From the NCBI GenBank assembly GCA_910592205.1, contig CAJVPJ010001403.1, positions 1 through 10,058 of the forward strand: a stretch of DNA of 10,058 nucleotides, given 5' to 3'. The DNA comes from Paraglomus occultum (taxonomy: Eukaryota > Glomeromycota > Glomeromycetes > Paraglomerales > Paraglomeraceae). The translations under genes were made by a program, and so were the position numbers. The notes beneath the pieces are model-generated. The model was given only the letters and a program-made list of their open reading frames with translations, made no database searches and had not been told where the DNA came from. Shown piece by piece: positions 7,623 to 10,058 of the stretch. Every line of letters begins with the position of its first letter. Position 1 is the stretch's first letter.

Positions 7623-8122
7623 TTACAGGAAAAATGTAAAGAAAGACGCAACCATGAGCAAGGCAACCATCCACACTTCTCCTCTCGCTCTCATAGCTGT
7701 GCTATCAAATCCTGGGATAGATGTAGGCGTTGTTTTTGCAGTCACGACAACCACTGTTGTACTTCGACTATGTAAACCAACATAACATGTATGAGTATTG
7801 GTTTTGTTGTTTTGTTTTTGACAAAATAACCAAGCAAACGTGCGGGTATTGTTACTTACGGGCAGCTATCTCCACATTGTGATGCATGGTATCCTGGCGT
7901 CCCACTAGATGTAATTAGCATTAGATATTGTTAGTAAATACTTTCTTTTTGTTGCAATGAATGTCGCTAATTACCGCTTTACCATTCAATAACAACTTAC
8001 GGATCTCTTTTGTGTAGTCTTGACGAGTGAGTTGGTCTCTGTGCGACGTACACTATCAAAGTGAAAAAAACAAACAAAAGAAGTGGACTTGCTATTGCTC
8101 TTCGTGCGACGGTTACTCTCAT
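7623..8122 (-). CDS. Small signal-bearing membrane protein with CGxxCP motif (paralog 2), three exons
   Basis: Exons on the - strand are 8122-8001, 7904-7860 and 7767-7623, giving 103 residues. Intron 1 (96 nt) starts GTAAGT, carries TTACTAAC and TGCTAAT, and ends TCTAG. Intron 2 (92 nt) starts GTAAGT and ends CATAG. Both are phase 2, as in the gene at 3343-4066. Residues 13-27 are hydrophobic and contain PLLLF, matching PLILF in the paralog. K38-R39-D40-P41 matches R-R-D-P there. C51-G-D-S-C55-P lies in the middle exon. A short Thr/Val-rich stretch (58-72) replaces the roughly 90-residue stretch of the paralog. R84-G-E precedes a C-terminal membrane segment at 87-103 that shares SFF with it. 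The likely role is the same kind of processed, tail-anchored surface protein with a much shorter stalk; the function is unknown. A short open frame on the opposite strand at 7594-7785 is its antisense shadow. Confidence 0.85.
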
Positions 8123-8181
8123 CTTTGTTTAAAACGGTAATTCAGAAAATAATGTCGTTATTCGAACTGATGCTGGAGCAA

Positions 8182-8190
8182 TTTATATAA
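8182..8190 (-). promoter_or_regulatory. TATA-like box upstream of paralog 2
   Basis: On the - strand the sequence reads TTATATAAA about 60 nt before the ATG at 8122, matching the position of the TATA-like site of paralog 1. This supports the chosen start codon. Confidence 0.4.
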
Positions 8191-8483
8191 CTAAACGTTA
8201 CGCAAAGCTCATAAACTTACCCATAAAAGCCAAAACGGAGAAAGCATGTTACCGTAAATGATTTGGAAGTATGAGCTAAGATTAGACGAATATCACCTCT
8301 CTATTGGGTATATTGAATGAAATCAAACCGAACGACTGCCGCTCATCGGTCGGTAATATGTCTGTATATGTATTTGTGCTAAATAAATCCTTATTATACT
8401 AAATTAGTAATAATGAGAGCTGCAAACTTTTTTTCCAAAATAAAATGGTAAAACAAGAAAAGAAAGAAAAATAAACACATAGT

Positions 8484-8594
8484 TTTACAATGCAACTGTT
8501 AGTTTAAAATATAACCATCATTTACAGTGCAATTGTTAGTTAAAACATGACAATAGCTTTACAGTGTAATTGTTGGTTAAATTGTGACTCTCGT
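8484..8594. repeat. Three tandem 37-bp direct repeats upstream of paralog 2
   Basis: Units start at 8484, 8521 and 8558, exactly 37 bp apart. The conserved left part reads TTTACAGTGCAATTGTTAGT, with two mismatches between neighbouring units over roughly the first 21-24 bases. The right part has drifted. A fragment TTTACAG follows at 8599-8605. The array lies about 360 bp before the paralog 2 start codon. Confidence 0.85.
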
Positions 8595-9260
8595 TTCTTT
8601 TACAGCGCCGAGAACTCGATGATGGGCAATTAGCAGAATAGATGTTAATAATACATTAATTGTGCTATGCAATTACTTATAGTTGCTGCCATGTGTGTGG
8701 TTTGCCCGCCCGCTGCCCTGTGTCTTAATTAATAATCAAGCAAGTTGGTTAACCATCTGTTGTATAGAATGTAACTATTTTGTTCGTTTTCTCTATATTT
8801 TAAACCTCCTCAACTTGTACTTATCAATTATCGAAATTATCGGTGGATTTTGCTTTACGGGTTTATCGTGTAACTTTTGCCGTGACACATGCTTCGAGTT
8901 TAATTATTTACAAATGATTATGAATGAAACAGGTTCTTGCATATGAGTTTTATACACTACGCTGGTTGGTATACCACGATATTAAAGAAAGAGCACATGA
9001 GCGGATTCGCCAAGTCTTCTACGGGTTATCTGCACAGTTGATGTCACAAGTATTCGTTTATTGAAACAAGGATCCTTAAATTTAAAAAGACATATTGTAC
9101 GGATCATTTGTCATTACTCGGTACAAATATAGATAGTAATAACGGAAGTGGCTATAATTAGTCGACGATGTTGATCTGATCTGACCGGCTGACTGTTGTA
9201 CAATCAGCTATACTATACCATACGTTTCTATCAATACTACAGGTTTTAATTAAAAGTTAA
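8595..9260. other. Intergenic stretch with short chance frames
   Basis: A + strand frame at 8683-8946 has no ATG at its start and no recognisable domain. A 42-codon - strand frame from an ATG at about 9110 and a 33-codon + strand frame near 8943 overlap each other. No splice or promoter evidence supports any of them. Confidence 0.4.
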
Positions 9261-9261
9261 A

Positions 9262-9298
9262 AAAAAATCGATTGTTTGAAAAAGAAAAAAAAAAAAGA
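9262..9298. repeat. A-rich tracts
   Basis: Two A-rich runs (A9, then an A5-G-A12 type tract) are separated by TCGATTGTTTG. A retroposon tail is possible, but no element body or target duplication is visible. Confidence 0.5.
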
Positions 9299-9480
9299 GC
9301 ATGCACAAAAGGAATCGTCGTTGATAGACAATCCGCTGTCAATCAAACAGGTTTAGAACTGTGCATATTATTATTACACTGTAACATATTAGTTGGATAA
9401 ATATAAATATTATTGCCGTTTTTGGAAGACGTAAGTAAACAAAAAGGGTCTAATATGCATTTACGCATACCAAACGTGCC

Positions 9481-9579
9481 CGATTTTACAAAGCACGATT
9501 TTGCAAATGATGGGTAAAATTACTTGAATGGCCCGACCCGAGTGAATAAGATTTGCAGGTGACAAATCGGGTTACTCGG
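9481..9579. repeat. Two 15-bp tandem repeats and a nested hairpin
   Basis: CGATTTTACAAAGCA (9481) is followed directly by CGATTTTGCAAATGA (9496). Further on, CCGAGT (9538-9543) pairs with ACTCGG (9574-9579), and GATTTG (9550-9555) pairs with CAAATC (9563-9568). Several short open frames run through this block on both strands, and a GTAAGT donor-like site lies at 9431, but no gene model is convincing. Confidence 0.5.
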
Positions 9580-10058
9580 CGCAAGTTTACATGTTTCATA
9601 AACTTCTCACTCAGGTCTAATCGATTTAAAATATTAAATTATATAAGTCGGATGGGTAACTGTTCAAGTGGTATTACATGACATAATGAACCAAAATCAA
9701 AGATCAGATAACAAAACGTGCTATAAGATTTACTACGTATTCATAGGTTGTTGTTAATGATACCGTTCTCTTCTTTGGTATGTTGCACGCTGACAATAGA
9801 GGACTATGTACAAGTTAGAGTTTGGTGAAAGTATTCTTTCCCATGTAATAATAGTAAGGCGACAACTTGTTTGATCAACAAATTTGCTTTGATACGTTTA
9901 ATGTCGGACAATAGTTGCACAATAATTATAATGATAATGTGACTTGGTTAGCAGTCCATGTCAAGATATTGGGGCGCTCGTTATACACTCACTGGACAAA
10001 AGTCTACGTAATTTTTGCCGATCAATTAGTAAAACATATGAAAAATCTATTTTTTCGA
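9580..10058. other. Right-edge region without a supported gene
   Basis: AT-rich sequence with scattered short frames, including a 36-codon - strand frame at about 9705-9815. I see no recognisable product, RNA or large repeat. Confidence 0.45.

Noticed and set aside
7594-7785. 63-codon + strand open frame
   Set aside because: Antisense to exon 3 of paralog 2, which has splice and paralogy support.
8683-8946. 87-codon + strand frame rich in Cys
   Set aside because: It starts at TTG, has no splice support, and no Cys pattern matching the CGxxCP motif of the paralogs.
1-10058. CRISPR array, bacterial operon or prophage
   Set aside because: No spacer-repeat pattern, no ribosome binding sites and no long uninterrupted genes; spliced genes show a eukaryotic source.

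Overview
This window reads as AT-rich nuclear DNA of a eukaryote, most likely a fungus. The evidence is short spliceosomal introns (82-96 nt in two genes) with GTATGT, GTGAGT or GTAAGT donors, CTAAC-like branch sites and TAG/AAG acceptors; small membrane proteins rich in Thr/Ser with Kex2-like dibasic sites; TATA-like boxes close to the start codons; and no bacterial gene organisation. I cannot name the species. Gene density is low, and long stretches show no convincing coding signal.

Three intron-containing genes can be assembled from splice sites and reading phase. (1) On the + strand, 1239-2346 encodes a multi-pass membrane protein with about five hydrophobic segments; a possible alternative 3' exon lies at 2376-2522. 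Its second intron is filled with a 10-bp minisatellite made of donor-like GTGAGT units and with three copies of a GCGGTTCTTCG motif. (2) and (3) On the - strand, 3343-4066 and 7623-8122 are two paralogous three-exon genes lying in tandem, about 3.6 kb apart. Both encode an N-terminal hydrophobic signal, a dibasic site followed by Asp-Pro, a CGxxCP micro-motif carried on its own 42- or 45-nt exon, a Thr-rich stretch and a C-terminal membrane segment. All their introns are phase 2. Gene 1 and paralog 1 converge; the two paralogs are co-oriented. I do not recognise either family, and the paralog pair is the best candidate here for something undescribed.

Region by region: 1-690 holds at most a 3' fragment of a gene entering from the left; 659-759 is a tRNA-like Pol III unit on the - strand; about 1000-1069 may be a first exon of a divergent - strand gene; 1196-2346 is gene 1; 2347-3342 is a stop-poor and then AT-rich convergent intergenic region; 3343-4138 is paralog 1 with its promoter; 4139-7622 is mostly non-coding, with a CA-rich minisatellite (5201-5266) and one end of a pogo/Tigger-like DNA transposon (about 7062-7168); 7623-8190 is paralog 2 with its promoter; 8484-8594 holds three 37-bp direct repeats upstream of paralog 2; the remainder to 10058 shows small repeats and hairpins but no gene I can support.

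Reading by eye made many short open frames look protein-like. I relied on agreement between splice sites, reading phase and paralogy, and gave low scores where only one of these was present.
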